Positions 6,482-13,752 of a DNA stretch of 19,353 bases are shown piece after piece. Below the pieces are notes generated by a model. The model worked only from the letters and a program-made list of their open reading frames with translations. It ran no database searches and was not told the DNA's origin. The DNA comes from an uncultured Campylobacter sp. Lineage in GTDB: Bacteria > Campylobacterota > Campylobacteria > Campylobacterales > Campylobacteraceae. The DNA lies in assembly GCF_938030815.1 (NCBI RefSeq), contig NZ_CALHII010000063.1, positions 1-19,353 on the forward strand, given 5' to 3'. The translations under genes and the position numbers were made by a program. The number at the start of each line of letters is the position of its first letter. Position 1 is the first letter of the stretch.

Positions 6482-9202
6482 CTACTGCCAGCCTAGAGCT
6501 TTGCGTTTTAAGCGCATGTCACTTACCATTTTTAGTGCGAGCGCGACCGGATCGGTATCTACGTGCATCACAGAGCCAAGCGCCCGCCTAGTGCCCTCTT
6601 TGAAAAAGTGTATGACATTTGCGGAGCCGTGGATTTGATACTCGACGCAGTGATACGAGTCGATGCCCATTAGACGGAATCCGAGCGAGGCATCGACGCC
6701 CTTTTCGTTCGCCCACTCGGGAGAGGTGAAGGCAAGCGGCAGCTCGTAGAGATTTTTGCCCAGCACTCCTGCGATACCTGCGAAAATTCCGCTGGAGCGG
6801 GTATTATCGATACATTCACCCACGTGCCATACCGGCGGAAGCTCATCTTTTTCTAAAAATGCCCGCAGCGACGCGCCTGCTTTTTTATACGCGCTTTTTT
6901 GGCAAAAGCCCAGCTTCATTAGCGGGAACGACGCGCAGCCGTTGGTTAGGATTAGGACGTTATTTTCGATTAGGGTTTGTGCGACATCTATGATAGCGCG
7001 CTCATAAGGCACTTTAGGATTGGTGCAGCCGACCATATTTACGATGCCTAAAATTTCACCGCTTTTTAGCGCGTGCGCTAACGGCTCCATACCGCCGTAG
7101 TGCTTATGGACGAATTCTACCGAAAAGCCCACTTCGGCCTCGACTTCATACGGCGGGATATATACCGGCAGTCCCTTGCGCTTTTCGTGAGATTGCAATG
7201 CGCGGTCTAGAATTTTACGCGCCAAATTCCTAGTCTCGGCGATATTACTATGGTGATGATCGTAGCCTATATGCTCGGCTCCGGGAAGCCTAGCTGATGA
7301 GCTTGTGGTAACGACCTTGGTCTGGAAGCAATTAGCCACGTCCATGATCGCAGGATAGACATCTTGGACATCGGCGACCCACAGATCAAGCGCTCCCGTG
7401 CCTATGACGAGTTCGGCAGTTACGGCGTTTGAGAGCGGTACGACGCCCCAGTTGCGATACATCGCCGATAGTCCAGAACAGCACACGCCGTAAAATGCGA
7501 TCCCCTGCGCGCCTATTGCGCGAGCCTTGTCTTGGTACTCTTTAGAATTTCCGATCTCTACTATTAGGCTTACTAATGTCGGCAGATGTCCGTGCACGGC
7601 GATATTGACCCAGCCTTTTTTAAGCGCGCCCATATTGCTTTTGGAAGTTACGCGATCTCCTACACCAAATAGCGCATCCGTAGCGATATTCGCAGCTACT
7701 ACGCCGGTGAAGGTAAAAGCAAGCCCGCAGCGCAAAAGATGCTGCATCACGCTGCGCCAGTCTCCATCCGTGCCTACACCCGTTCGGTGATACGCCTCAA
7801 AGACTTCGTTATACGCACTAATCGGCAAGATATCTAGCTTCCGCCATACTTCTTGACGCTCCTTGGGCGCGAGCGCAGTGATAGTTTTATACTCGCCGCT
7901 ACTTTGCGAAAGATCTGTTAAAAGCGTATCGGCAAGCTCGATCGCTACCTCTTTTAACTCTCTATCTTCAGTTGGAATTCCAAAAGCTTTGGCGGTATTG
8001 ATGATTTTGTATTCGCCTATGATTGGCAGATCTAGCTTGCCCTGCGCCGCCCATTTTAGCGACAGCAGAAGCTCTCTGGCGTGCGCGCCGTGTTGAGCTA
8101 CGCCTGCAGCTACTTGACGCAATAGGTTGCGCGATACGATGAGATCGGCGTCTGCACCGCAAGTGCCGCGATCAGCCTTTTTAGTAATTTTGCAAGGTCC
8201 CATATTGCAGATCTTACAGCATACTCCGGTAAGTCCATAGCTACACATAGGCATCTGTTTATCGAAGCGATCAAACGCCGTATCTACGCCGATCTGCTCC
8301 ATCCTAAGCATCATTTCGCGCACGGCGGGATCAGGGGTTTTCTCAAGTACTTCTTGCTTTGTGGGGAAGGTCTTTTTGTATTCAAGCACCGCCTTCATAT
8401 AATCCGCCGTAAATTCTGCCTCGTGAAAATGCTCGAAAAGATTGCCCTGCGCGTCTTTATGTGTGTGCGGACTAGCCTCTGCGGGCACTAAAACTTTTGG
8501 GATGCCGTGCTCGTCAAATCCAATAATCGCGCGATGAGAGTGGGGCTTGTGATCATGGTTATGTTTGTCGTGCTCGTGCGAGCTGATGACGGAATCCTCG
8601 TCGTGCTCATGCGAAGACGCCGCAGAATTTGTGCCGTATTCGTGCAAATAAGCTGCGAGGTTTTCTTCTTGATCGTGTGAGTGGGTCGCAAGATCTTTGT
8701 CGCGTAGATGCGAGTGGATTGCGGAGTTATCGCTATGCTCGTGCGAGCAAGAGAAGTGGTCTTTGCTGCTTGGGCTCTTCGCAGGATTTGAGATGGAATT
8801 TGTCAAAGAATCAGCCATGGAATTTATTGTAGAGTTTATTGCGGATTTTTTAGCGTTGCTTGCGCTTTGAGCGCTTGAGCGCGCCGCAAAGTTCGTGCTT
8901 GAAGCAGAGCTTGCGCTATCATAGCCGCCCGGCGCGGAATTTTTGGCTTCGCAGTCGCACTCGTCGCAGGAATTCCCACCTGCGGCGCGATTTTTAGAAA
9001 TTTTGTCGCGAGCATGTGAGGCGGAAGTTATAGAATTAGCGGCGGAATTTTGAGCGATATTTGCGCTTTTATCAAAAACGGATGCGGCTGAGCTTTTGAC
9101 CGCGTCTGCGGCGGAATTTTCTCCCGTATTCGCAGCGGAATTTTCATCCGTCGCAGCCTTCTTGCGTGAGCCTTTTTGTTTTGAGATTTTGTCGTTTGCC
9201 AT
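6482..9202 (-). CDS. cooS: CooS-family protein (annotated Ni-Fe carbon monoxide dehydrogenase) with His-rich extension and altered C-cluster site, 906 aa
   Basis: I chose ATG 9202 because AAGGAG sits seven bases before it. An in-frame ATG at 9253 has no such site. The C-terminal ~630 residues are a CooS catalytic subunit. D- and B-cluster cysteines are at 320, 328, 329, 332, 337 and 348; proton-relay histidines fit the QHGAH motif (371, 374). Five of the six C-cluster protein ligands are recognisable: the VHGH motif (537-539), CCSG (574-575), GC 726, GC 756 and GEC 797. Lys834 (PEWANEK) matches the catalytic lysine. At the sixth site the usual DYQC motif reads DVQD, so Asp614 replaces cysteine. 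Residues 1-275 are an unusual extension: Asn/Ser/Ala-rich repeats, CDECDC at 79-84, and 22 histidines between about 149 and 260. No cooC, cooF or acetyl-CoA synthase gene is visible. CooS ancestry is certain, but CODH activity is doubtful. Confidence 0.93.
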   Translation of the reverse strand: MANDKISKQKGSRKKAATDENSAANTGENSAADAVKSSAASVFDKSANIAQNSAANSITSASHARDKISKNRAAGGNSCDECDCEAKNSAPGGYDSASSASSTNFAARSSAQSASNAKKSAINSTINSMADSLTNSISNPAKSPSSKDHFSCSHEHSDNSAIHSHLRDKDLATHSHDQEENLAAYLHEYGTNSAASSHEHDEDSVISSHEHDKHNHDHKPHSHRAIIGFDEHGIPKVLVPAEASPHTHKDAQGNLFEHFHEAEFTADYMKAVLEYKKTFPTKQEVLEKTPDPAVREMMLRMEQIGVDTAFDRFDKQMPMCSYGLTGVCCKICNMGPCKITKKADRGTCGADADLIVSRNLLRQVAAGVAQHGAHARELLLSLKWAAQGKLDLPIIGEYKIINTAKAFGIPTEDRELKEVAIELADTLLTDLSQSSGEYKTITALAPKERQEVWRKLDILPISAYNEVFEAYHRTGVGTDGDWRSVMQHLLRCGLAFTFTGVVAANIATDALFGVGDRVTSKSNMGALKKGWVNIAVHGHLPTLVSLIVEIGNSKEYQDKARAIGAQGIAFYGVCCSGLSAMYRNWGVVPLSNAVTAELVIGTGALDLWVADVQDVYPAIMDVANCFQTKVVTTSSSARLPGAEHIGYDHHHSNIAETRNLARKILDRALQSHEKRKGLPVYIPPYEVEAEVGFSVEFVHKHYGGMEPLAHALKSGEILGIVNMVGCTNPKVPYERAIIDVAQTLIENNVLILTNGCASFPLMKLGFCQKSAYKKAGASLRAFLEKDELPPVWHVGECIDNTRSSGIFAGIAGVLGKNLYELPLAFTSPEWANEKGVDASLGFRLMGIDSYHCVEYQIHGSANVIHFFKEGTRRALGSVMHVDTDPVALALKMVSDMRLKRKALGWQ

Positions 9203-9325
9203 GGTTGTCTCCTTAAAATTTATTTTAAAAATAAGTGAGAATGTAGAGCTCAATAAATATACTGAAAAACTACATTATCTAATTCTTATAGATAAAATTT
9301 AACGTGATTGTATTTTTTAATTGCT

Positions 9326-9339
9326 TTAAATTCCCTTAA
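9326..9339. promoter_or_regulatory. Possible Crp/Fnr-type (NssR-like) box upstream of the cooS-like gene
   Basis: TTAAATTCCCTTAA matches 8 of 10 fixed positions of the palindrome TTAACnnnnGTTAA known for the nitrosative-stress regulator NssR of C. jejuni. It lies about 124 bases before the cooS-like start, in an AT-rich 217-base gap that probably carries that gene's promoter. Chance matches are easy in such DNA, so this is only a candidate. Confidence 0.25.
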
Positions 9340-9419
9340 CAGCGCACTAAAATAAAAGATAAAATTTTATGAATAAAATATACTAAATAGCTTGATTTAA
9401 ATTTCGCCAAGTGGCTCGA

Positions 9420-10058
9420 TCATCTTAGATAATCGATTAGCCTAGCGGAGATTTCGCGAAACTGCAAAATTTTATGCCCCTTTTTCTCGCGCATGAAATT
9501 TTGTGCGTCCTGAAGTCTGGCAAACGTGATGAGATCGTCGCCTCTGGCGCTTTGCAGCACGCTGCCGAAGACATAAAACGCGTCCTGCGCCCGCAAAATT
9601 TCGCCGCTTGCGTAATCGGTGACGTAAAGCTCTGCGCTGCCGAAATTTGCGTTCGTGGAATTTGACTCGCCGAAATTGCCGCTAGCGGGATTTTTGCTCA
9701 TCAAATTTTCCTCTGCGGAAGCCCCGCCGTTATTGCCGCTCAAATTTTCGCCCTCGAAAAAATACGCAAACATCGCCTTGGGCGAGGCAAACGCGAGCGC
9801 GCCGCCGTCTTTGAGCCTTGCATAGGCGCGAAATTCAGGGTGCGCGCTAGTATCGATGCCGTATTTGGCGCAGGTGAGATTTACGTCTTTAAGCCACGCG
9901 ATCTCACGCACGCTTTTAGAATTCTGCGCCGAGCCGGAGATCCTGCTATCCGACGCGCCTAAATTCTGCGCCGAGCCGGAGCTCTGAGCCGCGGAATTTT
10001 GCATCTCAGCTGTACCGCAAAGCGCTATAAATGCCGCCAAAATGAGTGGAAATTTCAC
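9420..10058 (-). CDS. NosL-family-like exported protein, second copy, 212 aa
   Basis: The start codon is GTG (10056-10058), overlapping the nosY stop as GTGA, with AAGGA seven bases before it. Residues 1-18 are a signal peptide; a Cys at 14 is a poor lipobox. The C-terminal ~70 residues match the NosL fold: ELYVTDYASGEILRAQDAFY (143-162), then DDLITFARLQDAQNFM and KKGHKILQF. NosL proteins are periplasmic copper carriers for NosZ assembly. This one lacks the CxxC(Q)M copper motif; its only other cysteine is Cys63 (LTCAKYG). Two low-complexity stretches (about 20-48 and 105-140, rich in Asn, Ser, Gly and Ala) interrupt it, one holding a 14-codon internal repeat. The family call rests on the C-terminal half, and the role in copper delivery is inferred from nosY. 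Confidence 0.7.
   Translation of the reverse strand: MKFPLILAAFIALCGTAEMQNSAAQSSGSAQNLGASDSRISGSAQNSKSVREIAWLKDVNLTCAKYGIDTSAHPEFRAYARLKDGGALAFASPKAMFAYFFEGENLSGNNGGASAEENLMSKNPASGNFGESNSTNANFGSAELYVTDYASGEILRAQDAFYVFGSVLQSARGDDLITFARLQDAQNFMREKKGHKILQFREISARLIDYLR
9920..9981. repeat. 20-bp direct repeat inside the second NosL-like gene
   Basis: AATTCTGCGCCGAGCCGGAG occurs at 9920-9939 and 9962-9981. The 42-base period equals 14 codons, so it duplicates a SGSAQN peptide in frame in the low-complexity linker after the signal peptide. Confidence 0.85.
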
Positions 10059-10882
10059 GCTAAATCCTTCGATCTAAAGATAAAATAGCCCAAAATCAGG
10101 CTTGCCGCGCCCAGAGCGATCGGATAGAGCAGCGAAAAGGCGATGAAAAGTCCGCGCCCGAAGTGATCTAGGATAAAATACGCCGTCGTACCGATGACCG
10201 CAAGATCGGGATCAAATAGGCTGATAGCGGCGATGCGGAAGTCCTCCATCGGGTTTGCTAGGGCGATCGCAAAGATCAAATTTTCGTTCACTCCCGTTTT
10301 TGCGAGCAATCCGATCAGCACGAGATCCAAAAACGCAAGGCAGAAAAGCCATACGAAAAATGCGAGACCAAGCCCCATCTCTTGGCTTTTTGAGACGGCG
10401 CAGATCAAAAATGCGATCCCTAAAAACGCCGCGCACAAGCTAAAAAGCAGCCCCGTATAAAGCAGGCAGATCGCCCACGGAATGCCCGTGCCTTTGATCG
10501 CGCCCCAAACGATCGCAAGCAGCAGCGACAAAAATATCGGCACGAACACTCCAAACAGCCTTCCCAGCGCCTTGCCGTAGTAATACTGCGCCTGCGAGAT
10601 CGGGAAGCTTAGCAGGTATTCTAAGATATTTAGGTCGCGGTCGGCTAGGATCGCCTTGCTGGTGGTTACGAGCACGAAGACGGGCAGGATGATGATGCAG
10701 ATCTGAATAAACAGCAGTAGCAGTCGCGAAAGCCCGCTAAAACCGAGCACGCGCGAGTCAGTCACCCCCGTGATGAAAAATGCCGCCACGAGCCCGCTAA
10801 AGATCAGCAGATAGAGCAAAAACCAGCGCGAACGGAAGGACTCTTTGATATCCAAAGCGGCGATGGTGAGTAAATTTTTCAT
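10055..10882 (-). CDS. nosY: NosY, ABC-2 type permease of the NosDFY copper-site assembly complex, 275 aa
   Basis: Inner-membrane partner of the ATPase NosF and the periplasmic NosD; the complex is needed to build the copper-sulfide CuZ site of NosZ. The sequence has about six hydrophobic segments, the cytoplasmic loop after helix 2 with SKAILADRDLNILEYLLSFP (family-typical, near residues 74-93), and a large extracytoplasmic loop near ANPMEDFRIAAISLF (210-224). The length is the usual 270-280. ATG at 10882 follows AAAGGAATATGA. Its stop overlaps the start of the second NosL-like gene. It is separated from nosF and nosL by 653 bases without genes, which is unusual because nosF and nosY are normally adjacent, so it may need its own promoter. 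Confidence 0.92.
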   Translation of the reverse strand: MKNLLTIAALDIKESFRSRWFLLYLLIFSGLVAAFFITGVTDSRVLGFSGLSRLLLLFIQICIIILPVFVLVTTSKAILADRDLNILEYLLSFPISQAQYYYGKALGRLFGVFVPIFLSLLLAIVWGAIKGTGIPWAICLLYTGLLFSLCAAFLGIAFLICAVSKSQEMGLGLAFFVWLFCLAFLDLVLIGLLAKTGVNENLIFAIALANPMEDFRIAAISLFDPDLAVIGTTAYFILDHFGRGLFIAFSLLYPIALGAASLILGYFIFRSKDLA

Positions 10883-11535
10883 TCATATTCCTTTATTGCG
10901 CCTAGGCGCGCTTTAAATTTAGATTTCTCGCGCGGCTTAAATGCGCCGTCTTTAAATTTTAGCCTCGTTTTGCGGCGCGGATTTCGCGACTTTAAATTTC
11001 GCCCGCCGAGTGTTTAAACAGGCGGCGAAATTTTATCCGCCGCCTGCGACCGTGGATCGCGCATAAATTTTAAATTTACGGCTCCCTTGCAGCGTACTCA
11101 AACAGCGCGTCGTCCGCAGCCCGCTATCCGTCGTCTGCCGCAGTTTTAAATTTAGCCGTTTGACGGGCCGCTTAAGTTTCAGCTTCTTAAAATTTCAAAC
11201 CCAGGCGTATTCCGCAGCATAAAATTTTGAAATTCTAAAAATCCTAAAGCGGCGAATTCTGCGCCGGATAAATTTTAAATTTACGGCGAAATTTTAAACC
11301 GGAGCGTCTGCGTAAACTTTAATTCGGCAGAACGAAATCTCGCGCCGCGCGTTAAATTTAGCCGCGTTGCGAGATGAAATTTTGCGGTCGTTTTTTAAGC
11401 CTAGCTTTGCCTCGCGCAGAAGTCGCAAAGTAAAATTCATCTCATCTATGGCGGCGTGGGCGATGCGCTGAAATTTTACGTTTTAAATTTAGCGCAAAAT
11501 CCTAGCCTTTTAAAATCCGTCTTAAGCAAACGGCC
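10883..11535. other. 653-base gap inside the nos cluster, no gene seen
   Basis: This lies between nosL and nosY. No ORF with protein-like composition or ribosome binding site was found. It is dense in AAATTTTAAATTT words (for example near 11065 and 11270) and CG-rich words. A 7-bp hairpin, AGGCGGC (11020-11026) and GCCGCCT (11039-11045), is present without a T-tract. It could be the scar of a lost gene, a promoter region for nosY, or a repeat expansion. Confidence 0.5.
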
Positions 11536-12216
11536 TTAATGCGCGTGCCCCGAATGCATATCGTGCGCAGTGCCGTTGCCCTCGTGCATCTGCCCCATAT
11601 CGTGCGGCGCGCCTTGAGGGTGCGCCGTGCTGCCCGCATCGCCGCCGCCCATATCATGCTTAGGTTCGCTCATGCCGTGCTCTGCGGAGTGAGGGTCTTT
11701 CATGCCGCCCATATCGCCATGATCGTGCATACTTCCCAGATCGCCGTGCGCATCGCGACCCATATCGCCCATTCCCATGCCGTGCGAGCCGCCGCCTGCT
11801 TTAAGCGCTGCGACTACTTGATCGAAGCTGAAGTCTTGCTTGCCCTCTTGCTTGTTTTTAAACGCGCCCCAGCCGAACGACATAGGGGTTTTAAAGCCCT
11901 TGTAAAAATGCGCCGTGCGTGCGTCGATAAACTCGCCGTTGCCGCTAGCGTCATTGATGTAAATTTTGGCGTCCTTTAGCCAGTTTAGTTTGTCGTTGGT
12001 AACCATAAAATCCACCAAGCAGCCGATGTCGTCAAAGTAGTGGTTTTTGCCGTCCACGCGTACATCGACGCTGAAGCGGTTATCGCTGATCGCCATCTGG
12101 CAGTGCTCGCACACGTCCCTGTCATAATGGACGTTGCCGTAGTCTTTCTCGTCGCCGCAGCCTAAAAACGTAAGCGCAATAAGTGCGCAAAGTAAAGCTT
12201 TAAACATTTTTGTCAT
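11536..12216 (-). CDS. nosL: NosL, copper-chaperone lipoprotein with His/Met-rich tail, 226 aa
   Basis: NosL is a periplasmic copper(I) carrier that supplies copper for NosZ maturation. Residues 1-20 are a lipoprotein signal ending in LGC (Cys20 lipidated). The family copper motif CEHCQM lies at 36-41 and FDDIGC at 61-66; the domain ends near residue 135 (START: YINDASG..FIDARTAHFY, TPMSFGWGAF). Residues 141-226 form an extra tail rich in Gly, His, Met and Asp with 14 histidines and 11 methionines, a plausible copper store. ATG at 12216 follows GGAGG with 7-base spacing inside the nosF end (17-base overlap). An internal ATG at codon 4 is possible. The core NosL length is about 150-180, so the tail explains the excess. 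Confidence 0.93.
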   Translation of the reverse strand: MTKMFKALLCALIALTFLGCGDEKDYGNVHYDRDVCEHCQMAISDNRFSVDVRVDGKNHYFDDIGCLVDFMVTNDKLNWLKDAKIYINDASGNGEFIDARTAHFYKGFKTPMSFGWGAFKNKQEGKQDFSFDQVVAALKAGGGSHGMGMGDMGRDAHGDLGSMHDHGDMGGMKDPHSAEHGMSEPKHDMGGGDAGSTAHPQGAPHDMGQMHEGNGTAHDMHSGHAH

Positions 12217-12838
12217 CTACGATCCTCCCTAGATCCATTGAAATCATTCTTTTTACCAGTCCTCCCACTTCCTCGAGCCTATGCGAGATAAAGATCAAGC
12301 TCTTATCTTTTGCGTGGTTGTGCAAAAGCGTCTTAAAACGCTCGCGCGCGCTCGGATCGAGATTAGCAGTTGGTTCGTCGAAAATCATCGCCTTGCTAGC
12401 TCTGCCGAATGCTAGCGCAATTAAAAATTTCTGTTTCATACCGCCCGATAGCTTATGAAATGGTTTGTTTAAATTTGAACTCAGATCAAGCTCCATTTCG
12501 TCGCAAAATTTTACTATGTCCGCTCTGCTCGCGTCAGCCGTACGCTCGGCGAAGTAGATGAGCTCATTTAGGCTCAGCTTAAGCGGTGGTGGGGTTTGCG
12601 GCACGAAGCTGATACCGCGTAGCGCGCGGCTACGCTGCTTAAACGAATCAAATCCGTCGATAGCTACGCTGCCGCTTGTGGGTATGTATTCGCCCAAAAT
12701 CGTCCGCATCAGCGAGCTTTTGCCCGCGCCGTTTTGCCCGACGAAAAGCACTTGCTCGCCGTCCGCGATATTTAGATTGATATCTTTTAAAACGAATTGA
12801 TCTGCGAATTTCTTGCTTACGTTTTTAATCTCTATCAT
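12200..12838 (-). CDS. nosF: NosF, ABC ATPase for NosZ copper-site assembly, 212 aa
   Basis: Cytoplasmic ATPase that works with NosD and NosY. Walker A GQNGAGKSS is at 34-42, Q-loop Gln81 (VPQ), signature LSGGM at 130-134, Walker B IFDE at 152-155, and switch His186 (ISHRLEEV). At 212 residues it is shorter than the ~300-residue NosF of pseudomonads and lacks their C-terminal extension, as is common in epsilonproteobacteria. ATG at 12838 follows CTAAGGAAGCCT, and AAGG lies next to the nosH stop, eight bases upstream. It is followed by nosL rather than nosY. The call is by fold plus position, since ATPases alone are not distinctive. Confidence 0.93.
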   Translation of the reverse strand: MIEIKNVSKKFADQFVLKDINLNIADGEQVLFVGQNGAGKSSLMRTILGEYIPTSGSVAIDGFDSFKQRSRALRGISFVPQTPPPLKLSLNELIYFAERTADASRADIVKFCDEMELDLSSNLNKPFHKLSGGMKQKFLIALAFGRASKAMIFDEPTANLDPSARERFKTLLHNHAKDKSLIFISHRLEEVGGLVKRMISMDLGRIVDDKNV

Positions 12839-12846
12839 AGGCTTCC

Positions 12847-13749
12847 TTAGATCATATCTTTTAGCTTATTACCGATACTCAGTGCGTCTTGGTGACACAC
12901 GTCGATACAGCGTCCGCATAGCGTGCAGTCGATCCCTTTTAGCATAAATTTGCTCTTATCGCCCAGGTTTTCGGACGCCTTTTTTTTAGTGATATCCAGT
13001 ACGTGCGAGACGAAGCAGACATCTTGGCAAACGCCGCAGTGATCGCACCTGCTTTTATCCCAAGTAATCTTGCTTAGGCTTGCTTTCGCCGCAAGCGAAT
13101 AGGTGCTTCCTAGCGGGCATAGATGAGTGCACCACACCCGCCTACTAAAAAATACTTCGAGCAAAAACACAAAAACGATCCAAAGCCCCGCCAGCGAGAA
13201 GCCGTAGATGATGAAGCGCGATAAAATTCCAACTACGTTAAAAATTTCAAAAACGAGCAAATCAGTAATAGCGCTTAGCAGCAAAAATACCGCCCAGATC
13301 GCATATCGCATACCGCGAGGCAGGGCGCGCTCCTTGATGACGTGCTTGGCAATTAGCGTATTATGCAGCTTTTCGCCGATCTCGCTAAGCGCTCCGTAAG
13401 GGCAGATCCACGAGCAAAAAGCCTTACCGCCCGCGATGAAGTAAAACAGCAATATGGTGCCTGAGCCGATGAGTAGATTTATCGGCAGATCCTTGTGCGC
13501 GGCGATCACCTCAAGAGTTACGAAGGGATCTGCTAGGTGAAAGCCAAGTATTCGCGAGCCGCTGATGTCGCCCTCTAAAATTTGAATATCGGCGCGAAAG
13601 GAAAGCACAAAAAGCAGATGCACCAAAAATACCGTGGCGTAGCGCAGAGCCCGAATGCTTGGGCGCCATTTGCCGCTTTTATTTCTAAGCGCGAAGGTCG
13701 AGAAAAAGCTCGTATTTTTGATCGTGCATCGCGAATTATATTTATCCAA
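12847..13749 (-). CDS. nosH: NosH, NapH-like membrane iron-sulfur protein, 300 aa, TTG start
   Basis: Membrane half of the presumed quinol dehydrogenase feeding electrons towards NosZ, like NapH of the periplasmic nitrate reductase. About four to five membrane helices lie in residues 35-200. Two CxxxCP motifs are on the cytoplasmic side (C112-C116, C207-C211), and two [4Fe-4S] motifs close the protein (C235, 238, 241, 245; C275, 278, 281, 285). The start must be TTG at 13749. No ATG lies in frame until residue 147, and the DKYNSR...NTSFFSTF segment that follows is typical of the N-terminus of this family. The ribosome binding site is weak. It follows nosC2 within 3 bases. Confidence 0.93.
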   Translation of the reverse strand: MDKYNSRCTIKNTSFFSTFALRNKSGKWRPSIRALRYATVFLVHLLFVLSFRADIQILEGDISGSRILGFHLADPFVTLEVIAAHKDLPINLLIGSGTILLFYFIAGGKAFCSWICPYGALSEIGEKLHNTLIAKHVIKERALPRGMRYAIWAVFLLLSAITDLLVFEIFNVVGILSRFIIYGFSLAGLWIVFVFLLEVFFSRRVWCTHLCPLGSTYSLAAKASLSKITWDKSRCDHCGVCQDVCFVSHVLDITKKKASENLGDKSKFMLKGIDCTLCGRCIDVCHQDALSIGNKLKDMI

Positions 13750-13752
13750 GAC

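Noticed and set aside
6482..9253. Longer CooS-like frame starting at ATG 9253
   Set aside because: The 17 extra residues lie in AT-rich leader DNA with no ribosome binding site, whereas ATG 9202 has AAGGAG at good spacing.
11513..11535. Terminator after nosL (CCGT...ACGG followed by ATTTT in the minus strand)
   Set aside because: The stem is only four base pairs with a long loop, too weak to call.
11539..11979. 146-codon plus-strand ORF opposite nosL
   Set aside because: It is a shadow of the His/Met-rich nosL tail, whose GC-rich codons leave the opposite strand open; the translation is Arg/Ala/His-rich and has no family features.
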